A DNA stretch of 64,000 bases, taken from NCBI GenBank assembly GCA_036513315.1, contig DATBZF010000065.1, forward strand, positions 62,001 through 126,000, in the 5' to 3' direction. Below, piece after piece: positions 43,803 to 52,143 of the stretch; positions within the stretch are counted from its first letter, which is position 1, and every line of letters starts with the position of its first letter. This stretch comes from Roseiarcus sp036513315. GTDB lineage: Bacteria > Pseudomonadota > Alphaproteobacteria > Rhizobiales > Beijerinckiaceae. A program made the translations under genes and the position numbers. The notes under the pieces are model-generated. The model worked only from the letters and a program-made list of their open reading frames with translations, was not told where the DNA came from and did not search any database.

Positions 43803-43905
43803 ATGTCGCCCCGATTCGTCGGCGAATTTGTGCGGCGATTCAAATGTCCGCGGGTCAGGGGCGCCGCGTCGCTGAAGACGCATTTGAAGTTCGGTTGGAA
43901 CGCCA

Positions 43906-45177
43906 ATGGTCCCAAAGAATCCCAACGACAGCTCCATCACGCGCCGCACCTTGATTGGCGCCGGCGCGGGGCTTGCTGTCGCGCATGCGGCGGCCCCGGC
44001 GCGCGCCCAGGCGACGCCCGACGCCAATCTGCCGCCTGCTGCGCCACAATGGCAGAAGCAATCCGGCGCCGAGGTGATGAGCCCGCCCTATGGCCTGCCA
44101 TCGCCCTTTGAAGCGAAAGTCGTGCGCCGCCTGCGGGGCGGCATTGAGCCGGCCACCAGGCTTGCGACCACCTCTTGCACGCCGCTTCAGGACCTTGCCG
44201 GCATCATCACGCCCAATGGGCTGCATTACGAACGCCATCACGCCGGCGTCCCCGCGATCGATCCAGACCAGCACCGGCTTATCGTGCACGGCCTCGTCGA
44301 GCGGCCGATGATATTTTCGCTGGAGGAGCTCACGCGTTTTCCCTCGGTGTCGCGCATCCACTTCCTCGAATGTTCCGGCAACACCCAGAATTGGGGCGCG
44401 CCAAAGCCCGAATACACCGCGCAGGATACGCATGGACTGGTGAGCTGCTGTGAATGGACGGGAGTTTCGCTCGCCACGGTGCTGGCGGAGGCGGGTGTGC
44501 GCGCCGAAGCCAAATGGCTGCTCGCCGAAGGGGCCGACGCCGCGGCGATGACGCGAAGCATTCCGATCGAAAAAGCGCTCGACGACGCCATCCTCGCTTA
44601 TGCGCAGAATGGCGAGCGCCTGCGGCCGGAACAGGGCTACCCACTGCGCCTGCTGTTGCCCGGCTATGAGGGCAACGCCAGCATCAAATGGCTGCGGCGC
44701 CTCAAGCTCGGCGTGGCGCCGTTCGAGACGCGCGAGGAGACTTCCAAATATACGATGGTCATGCCCGATCGCACGATCCGGCAGTTCAACTTCATCATGG
44801 AGGCCAAGTCCGTCATCACCTATCCCTCGGGCGGCCACCGCTTGAAACAGCCCGGCTTCTGCGAAATCTCCGGGCTCGCCTGGTCCGGCGCCGGCAAAAT
44901 CGTCCGCGTGGAAGTGTCCACCGATGACGGCCTCACCTGGCGCGACGCGGCGCTGCAGGAGCCGGTGCTGTCGAAGTGCCTGACGCGTTTCCGCCTGCCC
45001 TGGCGCTGGGAGGGCGGACCGGCGGTATTGGCGAGCCGAGCCACCGATGCGACCGGCTATGTCCAGCCGAGCCGCGACGCCTTGCTCAAATTGCGCGACG
45101 GCCGATCCTACTACCACTACAACGCGATTCAGAGCTGGCGCGTGGCGTCGTCAGGAGCGGTGACCAATGCGGGATAG
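43906..45177 (+). CDS. soxC: SoxC-like molybdopterin sulfite dehydrogenase subunit
   Basis: A 423-residue sulfite-oxidase-family protein with a Tat signal (SSITRRTLIGAGAGLAVAHAAA, cleavage about 34; motif TRRTLIG). The molybdenum-cofactor domain carries GLHYERHHAGVPAIDPDQH, FLECSGNTQNWGA with the Mo-ligating Cys (about 163), and GYEGNASIKWLRRLKLG; a C-terminal dimerisation domain follows (from about 310: GLAWSGAGKIVRVEVSTDDG). The closest named relative by motif is SoxC. It overlaps a SoxD-like cytochrome by 11 bp. SoxXYZAB genes are absent from the window, so thiosulfate oxidation is unlikely at this locus; the pair may oxidise sulfite or another small oxyanion or sulfoxide. Confidence 0.88.
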   Translation: MVPKNPNDSSITRRTLIGAGAGLAVAHAAAPARAQATPDANLPPAAPQWQKQSGAEVMSPPYGLPSPFEAKVVRRLRGGIEPATRLATTSCTPLQDLAGIITPNGLHYERHHAGVPAIDPDQHRLIVHGLVERPMIFSLEELTRFPSVSRIHFLECSGNTQNWGAPKPEYTAQDTHGLVSCCEWTGVSLATVLAEAGVRAEAKWLLAEGADAAAMTRSIPIEKALDDAILAYAQNGERLRPEQGYPLRLLLPGYEGNASIKWLRRLKLGVAPFETREETSKYTMVMPDRTIRQFNFIMEAKSVITYPSGGHRLKQPGFCEISGLAWSGAGKIVRVEVSTDDGLTWRDAALQEPVLSKCLTRFRLPWRWEGGPAVLASRATDATGYVQPSRDALLKLRDGRSYYHYNAIQSWRVASSGAVTNAG

Positions 45178-45718
45178 GCTCCGCGCCCGCGCCGCGCTCG
45201 CGGCTCTGTTTGCGCTGACAGCCGCCGCCGCGACAGCGGACGAGCGCTACGGCATCGGCCGCGCGGCGACGCCTCAAGAAATCGCCGGCTGGGATATCGA
45301 CGTGGCGCCTGATGGCGCAGGCCTGCCGCCCGGCCATGGCGCAGTGCGCGAAGGCGAAGCGATCTTCGCCGAGAAATGCGCCGGCTGCCACGGCGCACAT
45401 GGCGAAGGCAAACCGATGGATCAACTGGTCGGCGGCTTCGGCACGATTTTCGAGGCCAAGCCGCAAAAGACAATCGGCAGTTTCTGGCCCTATGCGACAA
45501 CGCTGTTCGATTATGTCAGGCGCGCGATGCCATTCGATGCGCCGCAATCCTTGACGCCGGATCAGGTCTACGCGGTCTCAGCCTATCTCCTCTATCTCAA
45601 TCATCTGATTGCCGAGGATGCCGTCCTCGACGCCGCGTCGCTGCCGAAAATCAAAATGCCGAACCGGGACAATTTCGTCAGCGCCTATCCGCCGCACGCC
45701 GAGCGGCCGGCGCATTAA
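45167..45718 (+). CDS. SoxD-like monoheme cytochrome c
   Basis: The 183-residue protein has a signal peptide (ARAALAALFALTAAAATA) and one heme motif CAGCH (about 69-73) within GEAIFAEKCAGCHGAHGEG, plus AMPFDAPQSLTPDQVYAVSAYLLYLN, the SoxD/SorB-type Met-ligand segment (AMPF). SoxD is larger in classical Sox clusters (two hemes); this short form equals its first domain. The 11-bp overlap with the SoxC-like gene marks it as the electron acceptor of that enzyme. Confidence 0.88.
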   Translation: MRDRLRARAALAALFALTAAAATADERYGIGRAATPQEIAGWDIDVAPDGAGLPPGHGAVREGEAIFAEKCAGCHGAHGEGKPMDQLVGGFGTIFEAKPQKTIGSFWPYATTLFDYVRRAMPFDAPQSLTPDQVYAVSAYLLYLNHLIAEDAVLDAASLPKIKMPNRDNFVSAYPPHAERPAH

Positions 45719-45759
45719 CCGATGCCCGCCCAACAGGGAAAACGCCGAGGGAGAAAATC

Positions 45760-46077
45760 ATGATCGTCGATTTGCGCACCTATACGATGGTCCCGGGCCG
45801 TCTCAACGCGTGGCTGAAGCTCTATGAGGCGGAAGGCATGCCGATCCACATCCGGCACCTTGGCGAGCCGATGGGAATTTTCACCACCGATGTCGGCGCC
45901 TTGAACCAGGTCGTGTTCTTCTGGCGCTTCGCGAGCCAGGCCGACCGCGAGCGGCGGCGCGAGGCTCTGGAAGCCGATCCCGACTGGGCTTCCTATCGCC
46001 GCAAGAGCGCCGAGGCCGGCAACGTCCAGCATCAGGAGAACAAGATCATCAAGGCGACGGCGTTTTCTCGGCGTTAG
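45760..46077 (+). CDS. NIPSNAP-family protein (single domain)
   Basis: The 105-residue protein MIVDLRTYTMVPGRLNAWLK... is one NIPSNAP domain: RTYTMVPG (about 5), YEAEGMPIHIRHLGEPMGIFTTDVG (EAEGMPIHIRHLG) and FFWRFASQADRERRREAL, a dimeric alpha/beta-barrel fold. The biochemical role of bacterial NIPSNAPs is poorly known; they recur in catabolic operons. GAGGGAGAAAATC precedes the ATG. It sits 41 bp after the SoxD-like gene and before the permease. A two-domain relative is encoded at 50472-51113 in the same island. Confidence 0.85.
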   Translation: MIVDLRTYTMVPGRLNAWLKLYEAEGMPIHIRHLGEPMGIFTTDVGALNQVVFFWRFASQADRERRREALEADPDWASYRRKSAEAGNVQHQENKIIKATAFSRR

Positions 46078-46146
46078 CGCCGCCGCAGCGCCATGCCCGC
46101 CGGGGCGCAATCGACGCGGTGAAGAAGAAGATGGGGGGAGTTTCAC

Positions 46147-47739
46147 GTGTATCAGCAGATTTACGATCCGGTCGCCGGTTCGATTGGTTGGACCTCCATC
46201 TTCGCCGTCGTTCCGCTGACGTTGATGTTCGTCATGCTGGGCCTGTTGAAACGCTCTCCGCAATTATCCGCGCTGATCTCGCTTCTCGTCTGTCTGGCGG
46301 TCGCGGTGCTCGTCTATTCCATGCCTTTGGGGGTCGCGTTGAACAGCGGCGGCTACGGCGTCGCTTTTTCGATGATGACGATCGGTTGGATTCTTATCAA
46401 CGCGATGTGGATCTACCACCTGACCGTCAAGACCGGTCATTTTATGATTTTGCGGGAGAGTTTCGCGCATATCAGTGAAGATCTGCGCATCCAGGCGATC
46501 ATCATTGCCTATTGCTTCGGAGCTCTCATCGAGGCCGTGGCGGGCTCGGGGGTGCCGATAGCGATCTGCAGCGCGATGCTCGTCGCCATCGGCTTCAACC
46601 CCATCAAGGCGGCGGCGATGGCGCTGGTGGCTGACACCGCGCCTGTCGCCTTTGGCGCGCTCGCCGTGCCGATTACCGTGCTCAATGCCCAGACCGACCT
46701 GCCCTATAACGTGCTTGGCGCCATGGTCGGACGACAATGCCCTTTTATCGCTGCGATCCTGCCCTTTGTACTGGTGTTCATCGTCGACGGCGCGCGAGGC
46801 CTGCGGATGACGTGGCCGGCAGCGCTGGTCGCCGGTCTATCCTTCGCGGTCGTGCAATATTTCGTGTCGAATTTCCTGGCGGTGCAAATTACGGACGTCG
46901 TCGCGGCTCTGGTTTCCGCGGGCGCCATTATCGCTCTTACGCGCGTTTGGCGACCGGCCGAGCTGTTGGCGGCCGCCAATGAAAGCGCCCGACCCCAACC
47001 AGACCGGCGCGAGATGTTGCTCGCCTATGCGCCCTACATCTTCATTGTGATCGTCTTTTCGCTGTCGCAAATTCCGCCTGTCGCGCATCTCCTCGGTTAC
47101 GGCGTCTACAAGTTTCCATGGCCCGGCCTCACTCTGACGCGAGCCGACGGCGCGCCCATCAATACGACGTTCACCGTCAACTATCTTCCGGTGGCCGGGA
47201 CGCTTCTGCTTTTCTGCGGCATCCTCACGATGATTGCGCTGCGCGTTAGGCCGGCCGTCGCGTTGCGCGCCTTTGGCGCCGCCCTGGTGCAGGTTCGGTG
47301 GGCGCTGCCGACGATCTTCATGATCCTCGCGATCGCCTACATCATGAATTGGTCGGGGCAAACGACGACGCTAGGACGCTTCCTCGCCGGCGCGGGCCCG
47401 GCCTATGCGTTGCTCTCGCCGGTGATAGGCTGGATCGGTGTTGTGGTGACCGGCTCGGACGCCTCCACCAACGCCCTGTTTGGACATCTCCAGGTGGAGG
47501 CGGCGAAAGTTACCGGCATTTCGCCTGTCCTTTTGGCGGCCTCCAATACGACCGGCGGCGTCCTGGGCAAGATGCTTTCGCCGCAGAGCCTCGCGATCGG
47601 CGCGGCGGCCGTCGGAGTGATCGGGCGCGAAGGCGAGATTTTCCGCAGTGTATTTGGCTGGGCTTTGGCGCTGCTCGCATTGTTATGCCTGTTCGTCTAC
47701 CTGCAGTCCACGTCAGCATTGGGCTGGATGGTTCCTTAA
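46147..47739 (+). CDS. LldP-type hydroxyacid permease
   Basis: A 530-residue secondary transporter with about 12-14 helices and L-lactate permease landmarks: EAVAGSGVPIAICSAMLVAIGFNPIKA (AGSGVPIAICSAML, about 140), ALVADTAPVAFGALAVPI (about 168), GWIGVVVTGSDASTNALFGHLQ (VTGSDASTNALFG, about 440) and LLAASNTTGGVLGKMLSPQSLAIG. LldP proteins import lactate, glycolate and related 2-hydroxyacids with protons. Here the neighbouring 2-hydroxyacid dehydrogenase suggests a hydroxyacid substrate. GTG start with GGGGGAG ribosome site. Confidence 0.92.
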   Translation: MYQQIYDPVAGSIGWTSIFAVVPLTLMFVMLGLLKRSPQLSALISLLVCLAVAVLVYSMPLGVALNSGGYGVAFSMMTIGWILINAMWIYHLTVKTGHFMILRESFAHISEDLRIQAIIIAYCFGALIEAVAGSGVPIAICSAMLVAIGFNPIKAAAMALVADTAPVAFGALAVPITVLNAQTDLPYNVLGAMVGRQCPFIAAILPFVLVFIVDGARGLRMTWPAALVAGLSFAVVQYFVSNFLAVQITDVVAALVSAGAIIALTRVWRPAELLAAANESARPQPDRREMLLAYAPYIFIVIVFSLSQIPPVAHLLGYGVYKFPWPGLTLTRADGAPINTTFTVNYLPVAGTLLLFCGILTMIALRVRPAVALRAFGAALVQVRWALPTIFMILAIAYIMNWSGQTTTLGRFLAGAGPAYALLSPVIGWIGVVVTGSDASTNALFGHLQVEAAKVTGISPVLLAASNTTGGVLGKMLSPQSLAIGAAAVGVIGREGEIFRSVFGWALALLALLCLFVYLQSTSALGWMVP

Positions 47740-47767
47740 GTCCGCTAGCTGAGGAGGGCGTTCCAAC

Positions 47768-48574
47768 GTGACCGATTATCGCAAGTTGTTTGATCTGAGC
47801 GGCAAGACGGCAGTCGTGCTGGGAGCCGCCTCCGGCATCGGCAAGTCATCGGCGGAGGCTTTGGCCGCCCTCGGCGCGCATGTGATCTGCGCCGACCGCG
47901 ATCGCGCGCGCTGCGAGGCGACCGTCACCGGCATAAGCGCGAGCGGCGGCAGGGCCGAGGCGGCGGCCTGCGACGCGGCGAGCGCCGCCGATGTGGCCGC
48001 GCTCGGCGAATCGGTCAAAGCGAAATTCCCGCGCCTCGACATCGCGGTGACGACGCCGGGCTTGAATATCCGCAAGACCATCCTCGATTATACCGAGGAG
48101 GATCTGGATCGGGTGATCAACCTCAACATCAAGGGCACGGTCTATTTCTTTCGCGCCTTCGGGCGCATCATGGTGGACCAGCGCGGCGGCAGCCTGATCG
48201 CCTGCTCCTCCGTGCGCGCCGTCACTATCGAGCCGGGCTTGGCGGTCTATGGCGGCACCAAGGCGGCGATCGGCTTGCTGGTCAAGGGCTTCGCCGCCGA
48301 GGTCGGCAGCTTCGGCGTGCGGGTCAACGCCATCGCGCCGAGCATTGCCGAAACGGCGCTGACCGAACCGTTCAAGCAGCGGCCCGACATTCACAAGCTC
48401 TACGCCGCCCATACGGTGTTCAACCGCTGGAGTTCGTCCGATGAAGTCGCGAGCGCGGTCGCCTTCCTCGCCTCCGACGCGGCTAGCTATGTCAGCGGCA
48501 GCACCTTGTTTGTCGACGGCGGCTGGACGGCGATCGACGGACCGCCGACCGGCCTGACGCAATTGACGCGATGA
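47768..48574 (+). CDS. Short-chain dehydrogenase/reductase
   Basis: A 268-residue classical SDR: Rossmann GAASGIGKSSAEALA (about 18-32), the catalytic block CSSVRAVT...AVYGGTKAAIGLL giving Ser about 142 and Tyr-Lys about 160/164, and the C-terminal ASYVSGSTLFVDGGW. The usual NNAG motif is replaced by TTPGLN. NAD- or NADP-dependent oxidation of a sugar, sugar acid or hydroxyacid is expected. GTG start with GAGGAGGGCG upstream, 28 bp after the permease. Confidence 0.92.
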   Translation: MTDYRKLFDLSGKTAVVLGAASGIGKSSAEALAALGAHVICADRDRARCEATVTGISASGGRAEAAACDAASAADVAALGESVKAKFPRLDIAVTTPGLNIRKTILDYTEEDLDRVINLNIKGTVYFFRAFGRIMVDQRGGSLIACSSVRAVTIEPGLAVYGGTKAAIGLLVKGFAAEVGSFGVRVNAIAPSIAETALTEPFKQRPDIHKLYAAHTVFNRWSSSDEVASAVAFLASDAASYVSGSTLFVDGGWTAIDGPPTGLTQLTR

Positions 48575-48637
48575 TTCCAGAATCGCATTGCGCCGACCGC
48601 CGGCGCAGGCCGGTCTCCACATTCAACGAGTGCGCGC

Positions 48638-49558
48638 ATGAACGCCCGAACCGTCTTCATCGATTGCAACGATCAACTAAGACCGGTGTTCGACGCCGTG
48701 TCCCGCCCCGACGATCCGCAGATCGCGGTCAACAGGGAGCCATTCACCAGCGAGGATCTGCCGCGCCTGCTCGACGGCTGCGACATCTGCATCGTCGACC
48801 ATTCCTATATGCCAACCGACATCGTCGCGCGCTGCGCCGATCTGCGTCACATCGTGTTCCTGGGCACCGGTCCGCAGAGCTATATGGATATCGAAGCGCT
48901 CCGCCGGCGGGGCGTGACGGTCCATGCAATCAAAGGCTATGGCGACACCGCGGTGGCCGAACATGCGGTGGCGCTGATGTTCGCCTGTGCGCGCGACCTC
49001 GCTCGCATGGACCGCGACATTCGCGCCGGTACGTGGCGGCCGCGCGAAGGCGTGCAGCTTCGAGGCAAGAAGCTCGGGATCATCGGCCTTGGCGGCATTG
49101 GCGCCGAGGTCGCCCGCATCGCGATAGGAATCGGCATGGAGGTTCTCGCCTGGAACCGTACGCCGCGGCCGGACGCTGCGCCGTCGGTGGCGATCGAGGA
49201 GCTTCTGAAGGCCGCCGACGTCGTGTCGGTTCATCTTGCGCTGAGCGAGGAGACCAGGGGCTTTCTCGACGCCGCCCGTCTGGCGACGATGAAACCCGGC
49301 GCGATCCTGATCAACACGGCGCGCGGCGCATTAATCGACGAGGCGGCGCTGGTCGACGCGTTGAACAGAGGCCATATCGCGCGCGCCGGCCTCGATGTCT
49401 TCGCCCTCGAACCGGCGCGGGCCGATCATCCGCTAGCCCGGCTCGACAGCGTCACCTTAAGCGCGCACGCGGGCTTTCGTACTTATGAGGCCTCGGCGAC
49501 GCTGCTTAGCCGCGCGCTCGACATCGTGAGGCGGCTGGCGGCGGCGCGCGGGGTTTGA
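48638..49558 (+). CDS. D-2-hydroxyacid dehydrogenase (NAD-dependent family)
   Basis: The 306-residue protein shows the D-isomer-specific 2-hydroxyacid dehydrogenase fold: KLGIIGLGGIGAEVARIA (NAD site, about 146-160), LINTARGALIDEAALVDAL (catalytic Arg about 232), GLDVFALEPA (Glu about 261) and LSAHAGFRTYEA (His about 280). It would interconvert a 2-hydroxyacid and a 2-oxoacid (glyoxylate/hydroxypyruvate/sugar-acid type). Same strand and close to the SDR and permease, so part of one operon. Confidence 0.93.
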   Translation: MNARTVFIDCNDQLRPVFDAVSRPDDPQIAVNREPFTSEDLPRLLDGCDICIVDHSYMPTDIVARCADLRHIVFLGTGPQSYMDIEALRRRGVTVHAIKGYGDTAVAEHAVALMFACARDLARMDRDIRAGTWRPREGVQLRGKKLGIIGLGGIGAEVARIAIGIGMEVLAWNRTPRPDAAPSVAIEELLKAADVVSVHLALSEETRGFLDAARLATMKPGAILINTARGALIDEAALVDALNRGHIARAGLDVFALEPARADHPLARLDSVTLSAHAGFRTYEASATLLSRALDIVRRLAAARGV

Positions 49559-49572
49559 GGAGTCGACTTCAA

Positions 49573-50226
49573 TCATCCGATCGACGGCCTGCCGGCATTA
49601 ACCGCCAGTTGAGCAGCGAAGGCCCGCTTATAGGCGGGCCGCGCTTGCGCGCGCGCGAGATAGGCGGCGAGATTCGGACATTCGTCCAGCATGCCCGCTG
49701 GTTTCACCCTAAGCAGCACCGACGCCATCATCAGGTCGCCTGCGCTGAAGGCGCCATCGAGCCAGTCGGCATCGCCGAGGCGAATGCAGAGTTGGTCCAA
49801 CCGCTCGCGGATGCGATCCTGAACCAGAGGCAGGCGCTCCTTACTCCAGGGTCTATCGGCCTCCAGAATCTTGGCGGTTGTGAGTTCAAGGATTGGCGGC
49901 TCCACCGTGTTAAGCGCGGCGAACATCCAGCTAATCGCGCGCGCCCGGGCGCTTGCGTCGTTGGGGAGCAGACCCGCGTGGCGCTCGGCGATGTGGAGCA
50001 CGATCGCCCCGGTCTCGAACAAGGCGAGATCGCCTTCCTCGTAAGTTGGAATCTGGCCGAAAGGATGAAGCGCCTGATGTGCGGGCTCCTTCATCGCACG
50101 GAACGAAACGAGGCGGACCTGGTACGGCTGGCCCACTTCTTCAAGCGCCCAGCGAACGCGCGTGTCGCGCGCCAGTCCCTTGCCGCCGTCAGGGGAACGT
50201 TCAAAGGCGGTGATGGTGATGGTCAT
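49573..50226 (-). CDS. Glutathione S-transferase
   Basis: The 217-residue product starts at ATG 50226 (MTITITAFERSPDGGKG). N-terminal thioredoxin-like domain with the cis-Pro and GSH-binding segment FGQIPTYEEGDLALFETGAIVLHIAE (GQIPTYEEG...FETGAI, about 50-75); C-terminal helical domain with DWLDGAFSAGDLMMASVL (about 150). The only gene on the minus strand in this stretch, convergent with the dehydrogenase. Role (detoxification or a GSH-dependent step) unknown. Confidence 0.88.
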   Translation of the reverse strand: MTITITAFERSPDGGKGLARDTRVRWALEEVGQPYQVRLVSFRAMKEPAHQALHPFGQIPTYEEGDLALFETGAIVLHIAERHAGLLPNDASARARAISWMFAALNTVEPPILELTTAKILEADRPWSKERLPLVQDRIRERLDQLCIRLGDADWLDGAFSAGDLMMASVLLRVKPAGMLDECPNLAAYLARAQARPAYKRAFAAQLAVNAGRPSIG

Positions 50227-50322
50227 CGTGTAGGTGGTCCCTGACGAAAAACATGGGGTGGGGGGCGCCACAGAGCGCTGCGCCCGCGCGTTGAGACAGC
50301 CGCCGTCCGTGGCGACGGCCGA

Positions 50323-50370
50323 TCATTGATTGCATGGAGGCGATTATGCGCGAGAGGAATTCGAACTCAA
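50323..50370 (+). repeat. Dispersed repeat, copy A
   Basis: 48 bp starting TCATTGATTGCATGGAGGC that match the reverse complement of 54701-54748 at 46 of 48 positions. The similarity continues about 20 bp outward on the left (GTGGCGAC-GCCG). Copy A lacks the second arm and looks like a half element. Confidence 0.75.
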
Positions 50371-50437
50371 TAGTTTCATCCATGTGACCCCGCCGAGCGC
50401 TTGACAAAGGCGCCCCATCGCGACATCCATTCATCTG

Positions 50438-50449
50438 GTCATCATACAA
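50438..50449 (+). promoter_or_regulatory. Shared operator motif, copy 3 (GTCATCATACAA)
   Basis: Lies 22 bp upstream of the TTG start of the NIPSNAP-lactonase operon, overlapping the likely promoter/leader. Identical to copy 4 (53204-53215). Confidence 0.55.
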
Positions 50450-50471
50450 TCCGTGATCGGGAGGATTTCGT

Positions 50472-51113
50472 TTGCTCACGGCGTTCCGCACGGCCAGCGC
50501 GATACCGCATCATTTCAACCCCTATCTTGAAGCCTACGCGCGGCAGGCGTGGCCGATCGAATGCGAAGTGCTGGGGCAATGCTCGGGCGCCTATTTCGTC
50601 GAGATCGGGCCGCAGCAGCGCCTGATCCAGACCTGGATTCACGCCGACGTCGCCGATTGGGCGGATCGGCGCGCGCGGCTCGTCGCGAATCCGGAATGGC
50701 GGGCCTTTCGCGCGGCGACAGCCCACATGATCGGCAGCGAATCGGACCGGCTGTTCCAGCCGGCGCCGTTCATGCCGGTGAAGAATGTGACCGATGTCGC
50801 CGATTTCGTCGAGATGCGCATCTACCGCGCGCATACCGGCGTGCTCGACCGGTTCTTTGAAATCTATACGGCGGAGGGATTGCCCGTCCAACTCGCCCAT
50901 CTCGGCAATTGCCTTGGCTATTTTCGTAGCACGGACGGACGTGTCGACGAGGTCGTCCATCTCTGGGGCTATGCCAGTCTCGACGATCGCATCAAGCGCC
51001 GCGCCGCTTTGTTCGCCGATCCTTTGTTCAAGCAATTCCTCGTCAAGGGCGTGCCGCATTTCTCGCGACAGGAAAACATGATCCTGCGCCCGGCCGCGTT
51101 CTGGCGCAGGTGA
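50472..51113 (+). CDS. NIPSNAP-family protein (tandem domains)
   Basis: The 213-residue protein has two NIPSNAP-like halves: residues 1-105 (HFNPYLEAYARQAWPIECEVLG, WADRRARLVANPEWRAFR) and 110-213 (EMRIYRAHTGVLDRFFEIYTAEGLPVQLAHLGN, DDRIKRRAALFADPLFKQF). The second half resembles the single-domain protein at 45760-46077 (EGMPIHIRHLGEP versus EGLPVQLAHLGN). The start is TTG 50472 with GGGAGG upstream, 22 bp after an operator motif copy. It is 15 bp before the lactonase gene. Function unknown; possibly a small-molecule-binding or isomerase-like dimer acting in the pathway. Confidence 0.82.
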   Translation: MLTAFRTASAIPHHFNPYLEAYARQAWPIECEVLGQCSGAYFVEIGPQQRLIQTWIHADVADWADRRARLVANPEWRAFRAATAHMIGSESDRLFQPAPFMPVKNVTDVADFVEMRIYRAHTGVLDRFFEIYTAEGLPVQLAHLGNCLGYFRSTDGRVDEVVHLWGYASLDDRIKRRAALFADPLFKQFLVKGVPHFSRQENMILRPAAFWRR

Positions 51114-51128
51114 TCTGGACGAGGCGCA

Positions 51129-52097
51129 ATGGAGACGATCATGCAGGCGGAATTGGATCGACGCACGCTCCTCAAAAGTGTGGCGATGGCGGCGGCCGGC
51201 TCTGGCGGCGCGGGCGCGGCGGAGGCGCAGGGCGTCCAACATTCGGCCGGCGCTGAACGGCCAAAGACGCCGGCGCCGGTGGGCGCCACCGACAGCCATA
51301 TCCATGTTTACGACAGCCGTTTCCCGATCGCGGCGAACGCGACGCTGCGCCCGCCGGACGCCAGCGTCGGCGAATATCGCCTGCTCCAGCAACGCCTCGG
51401 AACAAGCCGCGTGGTGGTGGTGCAGCCCTCGACCTATGGGACCGACAATAGCTGCACGCTCGACGCGGTGGCGCAACTGGGTTTGACGGTGGCGCGCGCG
51501 GTCGCCGTCGTCGATTCGAGCGTCACCGACGCCGAGCTCAAGCGGCTCGACGCGCATGGCGTGCGCGCCATAAGGTTCAACGTGGTGATGAAAGGCGGCA
51601 CGACGACCATCGACATGCTCGAGCCATTGTCGAAACGCGTACACGAACTCGGCTGGCACGTTCAGATCCATATGACGGCTGACCAGATCGCCCAGTCCGA
51701 GGATTTGTTCGCGCGCCTCGCCTCGCCGATCCTGTTCGACCATCGCGGCCACGTCCCTGTTGAGGGTGGAACGAACCATCCCGCTTTTGCGGTCATGCGA
51801 AGGCTGCTCGACGCCGGCCGCGCCTGGGTCAAACTGTCGAGCGTCTATCAGGATTCGAAGATCGGCGCGCCGACCTATGCCGACACGACGCCGGTCGCCA
51901 AGGCCTTTGTGCAAAGCGCGCCCCAGCGCGTGGTGTGGGGCAGCGATTGGCCGCATCCGACCGAAAAGGCGGGCGCCAAGCCCGACGATTCCATCCTGTT
52001 CGACCTGCTCGCGGAATGGGCGCCGGACGCGGCGCTGCGCCAACGCATATTGGTGGACAATCCCGCGGAACTCTTCGGCTTTCCACGCCAAGGCTAG
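51129..52097 (+). CDS. Tat-exported amidohydrolase/lactonase (COG3618, galactarolactone isomerase-like)
   Basis: A 322-residue metal-dependent TIM-barrel: GATDSHIHVYD (HxH, about 53-58), FDHRGHVPVEGGTNH (about 200), and the late GSDWPHPTEK (Asp about 275). This is the 2-pyrone-4,6-dicarboxylate hydrolase / D-galactarolactone isomerase / L-fuconolactonase group, which opens or isomerises sugar lactones. The N-terminus carries DRRTLLKSVAMAAAGSGGAGAA, a twin-arginine signal (cleavage near AEA-QG, residue 37) not usual for this cytosolic family. Periplasmic export fits a role after the periplasmic PQQ sugar dehydrogenase. Co-transcribed with the tandem NIPSNAP gene. Confidence 0.85.
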   Translation: METIMQAELDRRTLLKSVAMAAAGSGGAGAAEAQGVQHSAGAERPKTPAPVGATDSHIHVYDSRFPIAANATLRPPDASVGEYRLLQQRLGTSRVVVVQPSTYGTDNSCTLDAVAQLGLTVARAVAVVDSSVTDAELKRLDAHGVRAIRFNVVMKGGTTTIDMLEPLSKRVHELGWHVQIHMTADQIAQSEDLFARLASPILFDHRGHVPVEGGTNHPAFAVMRRLLDAGRAWVKLSSVYQDSKIGAPTYADTTPVAKAFVQSAPQRVVWGSDWPHPTEKAGAKPDDSILFDLLAEWAPDAALRQRILVDNPAELFGFPRQG

Positions 52098-52143
52098 CGC
52101 AGCGGCAAATGCTGTCAGCGCCAGCTTGCCGCGCTCGGAGCCG

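Noticed and set aside
43906..45718. A full Sox thiosulfate-oxidation cluster
   Set aside because: Only SoxC- and SoxD-like genes are present; no SoxA, B, X, Y or Z in the window.
47768..48574. The SDR as uronate dehydrogenase completing a galacturonate pathway
   Set aside because: Uronate dehydrogenases are extended-type SDRs; this is a classical SDR with GAASGIG and a DGGW end.
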